From positions 1,622,501 to 1,686,500 of the forward strand of contig CP016269.1 in assembly GCA_001880285.1 (NCBI GenBank): a stretch of DNA of 64,000 bases, written 5' to 3'. Below, piece by piece: positions 6,599 to 14,768 of the stretch (position 1 is its first letter; the number at the start of each line of letters is the position of its first letter). Under the pieces are notes generated by a model. It was given only the letters and a program-made list of their open reading frames with translations, was not told the origin of the DNA and did not search any database. Origin of the DNA: Flavobacteriaceae bacterium UJ101 (GTDB taxonomy: Bacteria > Bacteroidota > Bacteroidia > Flavobacteriales > UJ101). A program made the position numbers and the translations under genes.

Positions 6599-7591
6599 TT
6601 ATTTACTTAACTCTAACATACGTTCAATAGGTTTAATAGCTTCCGCAGCCAATTTTTCTTCTACTTCGATATCAGGTAATTCATACTTCATACATAAGTA
6701 TAATTTTTCCATGGTATTACGCTTCATATAGAAACATTCAGAGCAGGCACAGCTTTCGTCTTGTGGTGGAGCTGGGATGAGTTTTTTCCCAGGAGCTCTT
6801 TTTTGCATTTCATACAAAATACCTTCTTCTGTTGCAACTATAAACTCTTCATTTGGATCTTCTTGAACAAATTTTAAAAGTTGTGAAGTACTTCCGATAA
6901 ATGCAGCAGCATTTAAAATGGGAGCTTCACTCTCTGGATGTGCAATTAATTTTGCATTGGGATGTTTTACCATCAATTCAGCAATACGTTCTAGTGAAAA
7001 TGCTTCGTGTACAATACAGGCTCCATCCCATAGAATCATGTCACGCCCTGTTTCTTTTATTAACCATGCTCCTAAATTTTTATCAGGAGCAAAAATGATT
7101 TCTTTATCTTTTGGAATAGATTCAATTATCTTTTTGGCATTTGATGAAGTACAAACAATGTCACTTAAAGCTTTAATGCCTGCTGAACAATTAATGTAAG
7201 TAACAACAACAGCATTAGGATGTTGCGCTTTGAAAGCAGCAAAATCTTTTGGAGGACAACTATCAGCTAATGAACAACCTGCAAGTAAATCGGGTAAAAC
7301 CACTTTTTTGTGTGGATTTAAAATTTTTGCTGTTTCAGCCATAAAATGTACTCCTGCAAAGACAATCATATCAGCTTCTGTTTTAGCAGCTTGTTGTGCT
7401 AAATATAAACTGTCACCTAAATAATCTGCAATCTCTTGAATATCACCAGTTTGATAGTAATGTGCTAAGATTACAGCATTTTTTTCTTTTTTTAACTTGT
7501 TGATTTCCTCAACATAATTAATTCCTTTAGTATCAAGGTCTAAATAACCTTTATGAGCTAATGCTGATTTTGCTTTATCTAGTGTTTCCAT
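6599..7591 (-). CDS. nadA: Quinolinate synthase A
   Basis: NadA condenses iminoaspartate with dihydroxyacetone phosphate to give quinolinate in de novo NAD synthesis. The 330-residue protein has the signature [18 protein letters not shown] near residue 40. It also has the three cysteine regions that hold the [4Fe-4S] cluster: [11 protein letters not shown] (Cys106), WDGACIVHE (Cys192) and [10 protein letters not shown] (about 281-286). nadB and nadC are not in the window. With pnuC next to tag, this 2.3-kb stretch holds one synthesis gene and one salvage gene for NAD. Confidence 0.96.
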   Translation of the reverse strand: METLDKAKSALAHKGYLDLDTKGINYVEEINKLKKEKNAVILAHYYQTGDIQEIADYLGDSLYLAQQAAKTEADMIVFAGVHFMAETAKILNPHKKVVLPDLLAGCSLADSCPPKDFAAFKAQHPNAVVVTYINCSAGIKALSDIVCTSSNAKKIIESIPKDKEIIFAPDKNLGAWLIKETGRDMILWDGACIVHEAFSLERIAELMVKHPNAKLIAHPESEAPILNAAAFIGSTSQLLKFVQEDPNEEFIVATEEGILYEMQKRAPGKKLIPAPPQDESCACSECFYMKRNTMEKLYLCMKYELPDIEVEEKLAAEAIKPIERMLELSK

Positions 7592-7772
7592 TTGTCTTTA
7601 TTTGATGATAAAAATACAAAAATTAATCCAAAATTGATTTTCTGATTATGGTAAATTGATTTTTTTAGAGTTTAACTTACGAAAGTCGAAATAAGGGTTT
7701 AATATAGTGTGTTAGGAAAAGAGTCTATAGGAGTGTATATTTTTAGGTTATATATTAAAAATCAAGGTTTTA

Positions 7773-7803
7773 TTGTTTTTGTTAAAAAAAATACTTAACT
7801 TTG
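7773..7803 (+). promoter_or_regulatory. Promoter TTG-N20-TAACTTTG
   Basis: A -33 TTG at 7773-7775 and a perfect -7 element TAACTTTG at 7796-7803 are 20 nt apart, the ideal Bacteroidota spacing. It serves the small secreted protein gene at 7845 and argues against that ORF's longer start at 7773. Confidence 0.75.
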
Positions 7804-7844
7804 ACTTAACATTAAGAAAACAATTAATTAATACAATACTTGTT

Positions 7845-8180
7845 ATGAGAAATACCGCTATTTTTTTATTAATGATGATTCCTTTGTCCATGATGGCCTA
7901 TCCTTTAAAAAAGGTTTGTTCAGATACCATATGGATTGAAAATGTAGAAGAGTTAAAAGAATTAGTTTTAAAAAAAGGAGATCATCAAGTTTTTAAGCAT
8001 GAATATGTTCCCCATTATAAAATAGGAGATTTTCATATTTATTTAAAAGAAGGAGACATTATTTTATATAATCGATATGATAAAGAAAGAAGAGAATATA
8101 AAATAATGAATACGTGTAAAGATGAGCTTGAAAATAAGGCATATTCAGAAGCAATTCAAAAAGTATTAAAGCAAAACTAG
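7845..8180 (+). CDS. Small secreted protein of unknown function
   Basis: This 111-residue protein has a clear signal peptide (MRNTAIFLLMMIPLSMMAYP), then a charged soluble domain of about 90 residues with no motif I recognise. It contains two Cys (one soon after the signal, CSDTIW; one in NTCKDEL) that could form a disulfide in the periplasm. The start at 7845 is chosen because the promoter at 7773-7803 lies upstream of it. It is a single-gene unit ended by the hairpin at 8235-8266. No function is proposed. Confidence 0.7.
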   Translation: MRNTAIFLLMMIPLSMMAYPLKKVCSDTIWIENVEELKELVLKKGDHQVFKHEYVPHYKIGDFHIYLKEGDIILYNRYDKERREYKIMNTCKDELENKAYSEAIQKVLKQN

Positions 8181-8234
8181 TTGTGTGGTGTACACTGGTG
8201 GAATGAGTGGAATTAGTACTAATTTCATGAATTT

Positions 8235-8266
8235 TAAAAAGCCTTTGGAATTTCCAAAGGCTTTTC
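8235..8266. terminator. Bidirectional terminator
   Basis: AAAAGCCTTTGGAA pairs with TTCCAAAGGCTTTT (a nearly perfect 28-nt palindrome) with T tracts on both sides. It separates two convergent genes. Confidence 0.85.
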
Positions 8267-8295
8267 TATTTATTATAATATATCTTTTGTAAAGA

Positions 8296-8748
8296 TTAAT
8301 CTTGAGGAATGTATAATACTTGTCCTGGATAGATTTTGTCAGGGTGCTCTAACATGGGTTTGTTAGCCTCAAATATCTTTTGGTAAGCATTAGAATCTCC
8401 ATATACTTCAGCAGCAATTTTTGATAAGAAATCTCCACTTTTTACAGTATAAAACGTTTTAGACATATCAGGTAATTCAAAACTAATTGGAGCTACTGTT
8501 TCTAATTGATCTTCAACTTCAGAAACACCATCGATGTTCCCAGCTGTAGCTACTATTTTTTGTTTTTCATCTAAATTTTTTGCTTTTCCTGATAACGTTA
8601 CTTTTTCTTCAGCAACTGTTACGTTAACCATTGATGTGTCTAATCCAAAACCATCTAAGTGTGATTTGATTTTTGTTGCCTTTTCTTCAGCTGACTCTCC
8701 ACCGAATACTTTTGATCCTGCGTCTTTTAAGAATGATAATAATCCCAT
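8296..8748 (-). CDS. BON and LysM domain protein (Kbp/YgaU type)
   Basis: This 150-residue protein begins MGLLSFLKDAGSKVFG. It has a BON domain at about residues 22-85 (ending VSEVEDQLE) and a LysM domain at about 98-148 (TFYTVKSGDFLSKIAAEVYG ... KIYPGQVLYIP). This is the exact layout of E. coli Kbp (YgaU), a potassium-binding protein. In Bacteroidota the family is usually annotated only as LysM peptidoglycan-binding. There is no signal peptide, which fits the cytoplasmic Kbp. It is a single leftward gene. Potassium binding is inferred from the family only. Confidence 0.88.
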   Translation of the reverse strand: MGLLSFLKDAGSKVFGGESAEEKATKIKSHLDGFGLDTSMVNVTVAEEKVTLSGKAKNLDEKQKIVATAGNIDGVSEVEDQLETVAPISFELPDMSKTFYTVKSGDFLSKIAAEVYGDSNAYQKIFEANKPMLEHPDKIYPGQVLYIPQD

Positions 8749-8810
8749 TTCTAATAATTTAATTAAATTGTTTTTATTTTAATACTACTGTATACCGTAA
8801 AAATACGGAT

Positions 8811-9683
8811 TTATTTTTTAACTTCTTCTATTTTTCTCTTAATGTCTTGAATAACAGTTTTTTGGTCCTTTAATTCTTCTGCCTTTTTTACAATATCTTT
8901 ATAGGTTTTGGTAATATTGTCTTTATTTTCTGTGATTTTAACTTGGTAAGAAGAAATATCATCTTCATAATCAATTAACTTATGACTAAGTGATTCTTTT
9001 TGTTTTGTATATTTTGAAATTTCTTTATCACTTAATGAACCGCCTTCTAATTCACTTTGAATGGCTTCTAATTGTTTTTCACTTGAAGCCTTTTTTTGTT
9101 TCGTTTGAATGATTTTATTTTCTAAAGAAGTATTCTCTTTTTCTAGTTTTCCTTTAAAACGTTGAAGCTTAACATACTCATCATTTAAAGTTCCTTGATA
9201 ATCATAAGAATCTTGCAATTCAAGTTCAATACATTTTTTCTTAGCTGCGTACGCATAATCTGTTAATAACCGAACAGCATTTTCATATTCTTCAGGATGT
9301 GTTTTACTAGACAAAAATTCACCATCATTCAATATGAAAGCTGTAGCAACACGAAGTGTATCAGTTTTTGTGTCCAAAATTCGATAATAAACATCTACAG
9401 GTTGATCACTGATACCTTTAATATTAGCATCTGTAATAGAAATACCTTTAAAGATATTTTTGAAAGAGGTTTTTCCAAAATGCATGTTTACACTTTCCTT
9501 CCATTGTGCTTTTACCATTTTTTTTGAACAATAAGGCATCTGAAATAGTAATGCATTACCATAATGGTTACCATATTTTATATCTTCCTCATATATAGTA
9601 GTCTGAGCTTTTAAAGGAATTAAAAAGCTGATAAAAAGTAAGGGTATTAAAGAATGTATTTTAATCATTTTAAATAAATTCAT
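8811..9683 (-). CDS. Exported protein with C-terminal coiled coil, function unknown
   Basis: This 290-residue protein starts with a signal peptide (about residues 1-27, ending LIPLKAQ). A mixed alpha/beta region to about residue 155 follows, containing two Cys (YCSKK and KKKCIELE). A long heptad-like Lys/Glu-rich coiled coil makes up residues 160-288. No lipobox is present. Start codons at 9683 and 9668 (MIKIHS) are both possible. A TAATTTTG element at 9709-9716 upstream could be its -7 box. I do not recognise the family. Confidence 0.72.
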   Translation of the reverse strand: MNLFKMIKIHSLIPLLFISFLIPLKAQTTIYEEDIKYGNHYGNALLFQMPYCSKKMVKAQWKESVNMHFGKTSFKNIFKGISITDANIKGISDQPVDVYYRILDTKTDTLRVATAFILNDGEFLSSKTHPEEYENAVRLLTDYAYAAKKKCIELELQDSYDYQGTLNDEYVKLQRFKGKLEKENTSLENKIIQTKQKKASSEKQLEAIQSELEGGSLSDKEISKYTKQKESLSHKLIDYEDDISSYQVKITENKDNITKTYKDIVKKAEELKDQKTVIQDIKRKIEEVKK

Positions 9684-9787
9684 GTTTACAACAGTTCAAA
9701 AAGTGTTCCAAAATTATTGGAATAGGTTTATTTATTACTTTCAAATCTATGAATAATTATTAACTTTAACCGAATATAGTATAAAAA

Positions 9788-10816
9788 ATGAAAAGTAAAA
9801 TTCTTCTTATTTACACAGGTGGAACGATTGGAATGGTAAAAGATTATGAATCAGGATCATTGAAACCACTTGATTTTAATAACATTTATAAACGATTGCC
9901 TGAAATTAATCAACTGGATTGTGAAATTACTGCATTGAGTTTTGAAAATCCAATTGATTCTTCTAATATTAAACCAGATGATTGGATTTATTTAGCAGAA
10001 CTTATTGAAGAAAATTATGAAAAATTTGATGCATTTGTTGTTTTGCATGGAACAGATACGATGTCATTTACAGCATCAGCCTTAAGTTTTATGTTAGAAG
10101 GGTTGCAAAAGCCTGTTATTCTAACAGGTTCTCAATTACCAATAGGAGATTTAAGGACGGATGCTAAAGAAAATATGATTACCTCTATTTATATTGCTAC
10201 ATTAAAACAAGGGCATGAAGCATTGGTGAAAGAAGTAGGAGTTTATTTCGAATATAAATTATACAGAGGTAATCGAACGACAAAGTTCAGTGCAGAGCAA
10301 TTTGATGCCTTTAGATCTTCTAACTATCCTTTTTTAATAGAATCAGGAGTTAATTTACATATAAATCATTCACTTTTGTATCAAGCTCCTGAAAAGAATT
10401 TAAAAGTTTATAAAATGTTTTCAGAAGATGTAGCATTGCTGAAGATATTTCCAGGTATTACACAACAAGTTGTAGAAGCTGTTTTAAATATTCCGAATAT
10501 TAAAGGAATTATTTTAGAAACTTTTGGGGCAGGAAATGCTCCAACAGAGAAATGGTTTTTAGATTTAATAGAAAAAGCGATAGAAAAAGGTATTATCATT
10601 GTAAATGTGACACAATGTTTAGCAGGAGGAGTTGTTCAAGGTAAATATGAAGCGAGTTCTGGTTTAAAAAATAGAGGTGTAATAAGTAGTGAAGACATGA
10701 CAACAGAATCCGCTTTAACCAAAATGATGCTGGGTTTATGCATTACAGAAAGTCAAATACATTTTAAACAATATTTTACCTCAAATATTAGAGGAGAAAT
10801 TAGTAAAATGAATTAA
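9788..10816 (+). CDS. ansA: Type I (cytoplasmic) L-asparaginase
   Basis: This enzyme hydrolyses asparagine to aspartate and ammonia. The 342-residue protein has both catalytic signatures: IYTGGTIGM at residues 8-16 with the nucleophilic Thr10, and VLHGTDTMSFTASAL around 85-99 with the second Thr-Asp pair. GDLRTDAKENM carries the conserved Lys of the active site. No signal peptide is present, which fits the cytoplasmic type. It stands alone and is followed by tRNA-Ser 77 nt downstream. Confidence 0.94.
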   Translation: MKSKILLIYTGGTIGMVKDYESGSLKPLDFNNIYKRLPEINQLDCEITALSFENPIDSSNIKPDDWIYLAELIEENYEKFDAFVVLHGTDTMSFTASALSFMLEGLQKPVILTGSQLPIGDLRTDAKENMITSIYIATLKQGHEALVKEVGVYFEYKLYRGNRTTKFSAEQFDAFRSSNYPFLIESGVNLHINHSLLYQAPEKNLKVYKMFSEDVALLKIFPGITQQVVEAVLNIPNIKGIILETFGAGNAPTEKWFLDLIEKAIEKGIIIVNVTQCLAGGVVQGKYEASSGLKNRGVISSEDMTTESALTKMMLGLCITESQIHFKQYFTSNIRGEISKMN

Positions 10817-10892
10817 ATTTTATTTTTTTGAAAGAAAAAATTGCTTTATATTGCCGAATCGTTTGTAAGGATTAAAATATCCTTTATGCCGA

Positions 10893-10977
10893 GGAGAGGT
10901 GGCCGAGCGGTTTAAGGCGCACGCCTGGAAAGCGTGTTTACAGCAATGTATCGAGGGTTCGAATCCCTTCCTCTCCG
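10893..10977 (+). tRNA. tRNA-Ser (anticodon GGA)
   Basis: The cloverleaf is 85 nt long with acceptor stem GGAGAGG / CCTCTCC, D-arm GCCGAGCGGTTTAAGGC, anticodon GGA at 10927-10929, a long variable arm as expected for serine, and T-arm GAGGGTTCGAATCCCTT. The CCA end is not encoded in full. Confidence 0.95.
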
Positions 10978-11042
10978 CATTAGAATGATAAAAAGTAAAA
11001 CAATAAATAAATAGAAAAGTAATAATTTAAAGAAAAGTTAAA

Positions 11043-11882
11043 ATGAAAAAATTATTCTCAGTTTTAGCTATTGCCGGATTATTAGCGTTTAATCCTGTTA
11101 ATGCTCAAGATAGTGCAACAACAGATGCAGCTAATCAGACAGAACAAGTAGCAGCAGTTGTAGATAGTACTGCACAAGCAGCAACAGAAGTTGCAGTAGT
11201 AGAAGAAGTAGAAGTAGAAGAAGCTGCGGCTCCAGAAGTAGAAGAGAGTTCAATAGAGTGGATTAAAACAAAATTCATTGAAGGTGGACCAACTTTTATG
11301 GCGATTGTATTAGTATGTTTAATTTTAGGTTTAGCTTTCGTTATTGAAAGAATTATCTACTTAAACTTAGCTGATGTAAACACAAATAAATTATTAACTC
11401 AGATTGAAGATGCATTACAATCAGGAGGAGTAGAAGAAGCAAAAGATGTTGCTCGTAACGCTTCAGGACCTGTTGCTTCAATTTCTTATCAGGCTTTACA
11501 ACGTGTTGGTGATGGACAAGATATTGAGGATGTTGAAAAGTCTGTAATTGCTTATGGAGGTGTTGAAATGGGGCGTTTAGAAAGAAACGTATCTTGGATT
11601 GCTTTATTTATTGCAATTGCACCAATGTTAGGGTTTATGGGAACTGTAATTGGGATGATACAAGCATTTGATGGTATTGAAAGAGAAGGTTCAGTAGATC
11701 CTCAAGCAATGGCAAAAGATATTAAAGTAGCCTTATTAACGACGTTATTTGGTTTAGTTGTAGCCATTATATTACAAGTATTCTATAACTATATTGTAGC
11801 AAAAATTGACGGTATTGTAAATAAAATGGAAGATGCATCCATTTCTATGGTTGATATGTTAGTAAAATATGCTAAGAAGTAA
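11043..11882 (+). CDS. exbB: MotA/TolQ/ExbB proton channel family protein
   Basis: This is the inner-membrane channel subunit that uses proton flow to drive TonB- or Tol-like partners. The 279-residue protein has a cleavable signal peptide (residues 1-22, ending NPVNAQ). A Val/Glu/Ala-rich segment to about residue 75 follows, then the ExbB core with three transmembrane helices: GPTFMAIVLVCLILGLAF, WIALFIAIAPMLGFMGTVIG and VALLTTLFGLVVAIILQVF. The pore Thr/Ala pattern LGFMGTVIGMI is intact. The signal peptide and acidic extension are common in Bacteroidota ExbB. It heads a four-gene operon with a membrane protein and two ExbD genes. No tonB gene is present. Confidence 0.93.
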   Translation: MKKLFSVLAIAGLLAFNPVNAQDSATTDAANQTEQVAAVVDSTAQAATEVAVVEEVEVEEAAAPEVEESSIEWIKTKFIEGGPTFMAIVLVCLILGLAFVIERIIYLNLADVNTNKLLTQIEDALQSGGVEEAKDVARNASGPVASISYQALQRVGDGQDIEDVEKSVIAYGGVEMGRLERNVSWIALFIAIAPMLGFMGTVIGMIQAFDGIEREGSVDPQAMAKDIKVALLTTLFGLVVAIILQVFYNYIVAKIDGIVNKMEDASISMVDMLVKYAKK

Positions 11883-11960
11883 GAAAATCTTACCGAACGT
11901 GTATTATTAAGTGAAAACATTATAACCATGTTGCTTTAGCAACATAAAAATAGAATTGAT

Positions 11961-12467
11961 ATGAATAGTTTAGCACAAAAAATAACCATAGGGATTGCAG
12001 GACTTGTTTCTATTGTAGGAATTATCATGCTAGTTATGATAATGCTTACTGGGGATGATGCAATTGAGGCAGGTAATGCCGAGACTTTAAAAAATAGCTT
12101 TATATACTTAGTGTTAATAACATTAGCTATTGCTGTATTATATTTTGTAGTAACAGGGATTCTTTCTTTAGTGAAAAATCCATCAGCATTTAAAAAAGAT
12201 GCTCTACCATTAATCGTTTTGGTTATTATTGGGGTATTGTTATTTTGGATTTCTGGTTTAGATTCTTTTGAAAGTATTGGAAAAGCATCTTTTATTAATG
12301 AAGAGGATGCCAGATTAACAGGGTATCACGGTCTTTCAAATGACCAGTTAAGTTCCATTTCATCATGGAGATCATGGTTAACAGCAGGATTAGGGTTAAC
12401 AGGAATACTTTTAGCCATTGCATCGTTAGCTTTTGTTTATGATATGGTGAAATCATCATTAAAATAA
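11961..12467 (+). CDS. Four-helix membrane protein between ExbB and ExbD genes
   Basis: This 168-residue protein has about four predicted transmembrane helices: residues 8-28, 46-67, 79-98 and 138-160. A polar loop before the last helix contains GYHGLSNDQLSSISSWRSW. I do not recognise a named family. Its fixed place between exbB and exbD suggests that it is a component or assembly factor of this particular energy-transducing complex. It begins 78 nt after exbB and ends 22 nt before exbD. Confidence 0.8.
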   Translation: MNSLAQKITIGIAGLVSIVGIIMLVMIMLTGDDAIEAGNAETLKNSFIYLVLITLAIAVLYFVVTGILSLVKNPSAFKKDALPLIVLVIIGVLLFWISGLDSFESIGKASFINEEDARLTGYHGLSNDQLSSISSWRSWLTAGLGLTGILLAIASLAFVYDMVKSSLK

Positions 12468-12489
12468 TAACACTTAAACAACTAAGATT

Positions 12490-13125
12490 ATGGCAAAAAA
12501 AGAATTACCAGAAGTAAACGCAAGTTCGATGGCAGATATCGCTTTCTTACTTTTAACTTTCTTCTTAGTTGCAACATCTATTAACGTAGATAAGGGTGTA
12601 AGAACAACATTACCTCCTGAAAAAGATCCAGAGCAGATTCCTAGCGAAGTGAAAATGCGTAACGTATATACCATTCGTGTAGAATCTAATGGAGGACTTT
12701 TAGTAGAAGATGAAATCTTTATGGATAAGAATCAAATTCCTGAATTACGCGAAATGGTTAAAAAATTCGTGATTAATAATGGAGATGGTACTTGTAAAGA
12801 ATGTTATTATACCAATGCAGAAGGAGCTACAATTCAAGGTGAGCGTAAAGCAAATTCATCTGAAGAACCTTCGCAAGCTGTCGTTTTATTACAGAATAAA
12901 AATACCACACCATATCGTGTATATTTATCTGTTTACAATGAAATTAAAGCAGCTTATGCAGAGTTAAGAGACGATGTAGCTGAACGTAAATATGGACGAC
13001 CATATAAAGATCTATCGGATGGATATTCTAAAAATGGTAAAAAATATAACGAAGAAGACGATAAAAAGAAAGAAGTCAGAATGATTTTCAAAGAAGTTAT
13101 CGTAGAAGCAGATCCAATTCAATAA
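12490..13125 (+). CDS. exbD: ExbD/TolR family protein, first copy, with a periplasmic CxxC
   Basis: ExbD is the small channel partner anchored by one helix. This 211-residue protein has the conserved segment SSMADIAFLLLTFFLV with the essential Asp16 in the helix, preceded by a basic N-terminus. It is longer than E. coli ExbD (about 140). The extra periplasmic part contains TCKECYYTN, a CxxC pair (Cys102, Cys105), and a Lys/Asp-rich C-terminal tail. It lies 12 nt upstream of the second exbD. A redox or metal role for the CxxC is inference only. Confidence 0.93.
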   Translation: MAKKELPEVNASSMADIAFLLLTFFLVATSINVDKGVRTTLPPEKDPEQIPSEVKMRNVYTIRVESNGGLLVEDEIFMDKNQIPELREMVKKFVINNGDGTCKECYYTNAEGATIQGERKANSSEEPSQAVVLLQNKNTTPYRVYLSVYNEIKAAYAELRDDVAERKYGRPYKDLSDGYSKNGKKYNEEDDKKKEVRMIFKEVIVEADPIQ

Positions 13126-13137
13126 AAAAGAAGAGAG

Positions 13138-13635
13138 ATGAAACATAAATTTAAAAAAGATAGTGGAGATAAAAATCCTAAAGTATCGACAGCAGCATTG
13201 CCTGATATCGTTTTCATGTTGTTATTCTTCTTTATGACTGCAGCAACACCTAAGAAGGATAATGCTGATGCTTATGTATCAGTACAAACGCCTAATGCAA
13301 CAGAATTAAGTGAAATTAAAAATCCACTTATTGTTGGAAACGCTTATATCGGAATTCCAAAGCAACCTATAAAAGGAAGTATGGCACCTGTATTATGCTT
13401 AAATGATAAAGTATATACAAGAAGTCAAGCAAGGGAAGCCATTAAAACCTTTGTTGCAGAAACACGTAAGAAGATAGGTTTTAAAGATGCAGGTAAAATG
13501 GAAGTTGATTTACGTGTTGATGAATCAGTTGATTTAGGATTTGTAAACGAAGTAAAAGAATTACTTTCTGCACAAAAAGTGAGAACAGTATACTATAAAG
13601 CCGTACAAGGTAGTATAGACCGAAATATTAGATAG
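13138..13635 (+). CDS. exbD: ExbD/TolR family protein, second copy
   Basis: This 165-residue protein has the same one-helix plan: basic N-terminus, then ALPDIVFMLLFFFMTA with the conserved Asp23. A periplasmic domain follows that ends in the ExbD strand pattern VDLRVDESVDLGFVNEVKEL. It is clearly paralogous to the preceding gene but divergent. It closes the operon and is followed by a strong terminator at 13669. Two unlike ExbD subunits behind one ExbB are common in Bacteroidota and suggest a heteromeric complex. Confidence 0.93.
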   Translation: MKHKFKKDSGDKNPKVSTAALPDIVFMLLFFFMTAATPKKDNADAYVSVQTPNATELSEIKNPLIVGNAYIGIPKQPIKGSMAPVLCLNDKVYTRSQAREAIKTFVAETRKKIGFKDAGKMEVDLRVDESVDLGFVNEVKELLSAQKVRTVYYKAVQGSIDRNIR

Positions 13636-13668
13636 AATAACGAAACTTTTGTTATTTAATATATAATG

Positions 13669-13697
13669 AAACCCTCTCAATTTTGAGAGGGTTTTTT
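13669..13697. terminator. Bidirectional terminator after exb operon
   Basis: AACCCTCTCAA and TTGAGAGGGTT form a perfect stem with a two-nt loop, followed by T6. It lies between convergent genes. Confidence 0.88.
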
Positions 13698-13724
13698 ATT
13701 CAAAATGTTTAAAAGTCAAAGTTT

Positions 13725-14600
13725 TTACCAAGGATTGGTTACTAATACTTCTTCCTTAATAATAGGATTGGTTTGAATGATGTGTTTAATATAATTCAAG
13801 AATTGGGGTTGCATTTCGGGTAAATCTCCTTTCATAGGAGCGATATTATTACCATGATTTCCCCAATAAACGGTATTAATCTTTAAGTTTTCTAAAAGAT
13901 ACTGCTCTTCTTCTAGGATTTGTAAAGGTGTTGCTTGAATAAAAGCTCCACTTTCAACTTCTTTTGCTAAAGGTGTTCCAGGCTGGATGGCTAAGGCCAT
14001 AGGTGCTATTTCTTCTGGTTGTAGAATGTTGAGTAATTTTGTAGTTTCTGTAATATGTTCTTTTGAACGATATTTACCTCCAAGCCCAAATATAAAAGAT
14101 GCTAAAACTCTAATTCCTGCTTCTTTGGCTTTTGCTGCCCCTTCAATCGCTTGTTCTGGAGTCATTCCTGTAGTGGTATCTTTTAATATTTTAGCATCTC
14201 CAGACTCTAAACCAACATAAGCTTTTGTTAATCCTGCTGCTTTAATTTGTTTAAGTTCTTCTACGCTTTTGCGTCTAAAATCATTGTATTGACTGTATAA
14301 AGCAATATTCTTAGCTTCAGGGAAAAGTTCTTTAATTTTTTGAATGATTTTTATAATATGCTCAGCTCTTAATACCATTACATTTCCATCAATTAAGAAG
14401 AAATCTTCTACATAAGGATACAATTGTCGGGCTTCTTCTATGTCTTTATAAATAGCATCTAATTTTCTAATTCTAAATTTTGGTTTGTCACGATACATAT
14501 CACAAAATGAACATTCGTTATGTGAGCAACCAATGGTAGCTTGAATTAATAAACTATTTGCTTCCATCCAAGGGCGATATAATTTTCCTACGTATTCCAT
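13725..14600 (-). CDS. Radical SAM protein (COG1032/Elp3-like)
   Basis: This 291-residue protein has a radical SAM cluster motif in the form GCSHNECSFCDMY, with cysteines spaced C-x4-C-x2-C. That spacing is a known variant in this B12-independent subfamily and not a defect. YVEDFFLIDGNVMVL, AYVGLESGD and SFIFGLGG are the strand motifs of the SAM barrel. No extra iron-sulfur domain or B12 domain is present. The substrate is unknown. It is a single-gene unit converging on the exb operon. Confidence 0.88.
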   Translation of the reverse strand: MEYVGKLYRPWMEANSLLIQATIGCSHNECSFCDMYRDKPKFRIRKLDAIYKDIEEARQLYPYVEDFFLIDGNVMVLRAEHIIKIIQKIKELFPEAKNIALYSQYNDFRRKSVEELKQIKAAGLTKAYVGLESGDAKILKDTTTGMTPEQAIEGAAKAKEAGIRVLASFIFGLGGKYRSKEHITETTKLLNILQPEEIAPMALAIQPGTPLAKEVESGAFIQATPLQILEEEQYLLENLKINTVYWGNHGNNIAPMKGDLPEMQPQFLNYIKHIIQTNPIIKEEVLVTNPW

Positions 14601-14716
14601 TATAATCTTTTTGATTTATTATGTAAATGATTTTGTAAGTTTTTAAAAGTAGAGTAAGGAATTAGTGAGTAATGAAAAACTTACTTAAGAGAATAGCTAA
14701 GTTAAAATTGGTAAGA

Positions 14717-14750
14717 AACGGATGTCTTGATTTATGTAAAGACATCCGTT
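14717..14750 (-). terminator. Terminator after enoyl-CoA hydratase gene
   Basis: A perfect 12-bp stem (14717-14728 with 14739-14750) ends leftward in a T-rich run. A second palindrome, AATTCTTATATAAGAATT, lies next to it at 14753-14770 and overlaps the stop codon. Confidence 0.75.
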
Positions 14751-14768
14751 AGAATTCTTATATAAGAA

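Noticed and set aside
9709-9716. Promoter TAATTTTG of the 8811-9683 gene
   Set aside because: The -7 box fits but no TTG lies at suitable distance, so I mention it only in the gene entry.
13770-14600. Defective radical SAM motif (C-x4-C-x2-C)
   Set aside because: The spacing is normal in this subfamily (other members read CPWNKCTFC), so it is not a damaged site.
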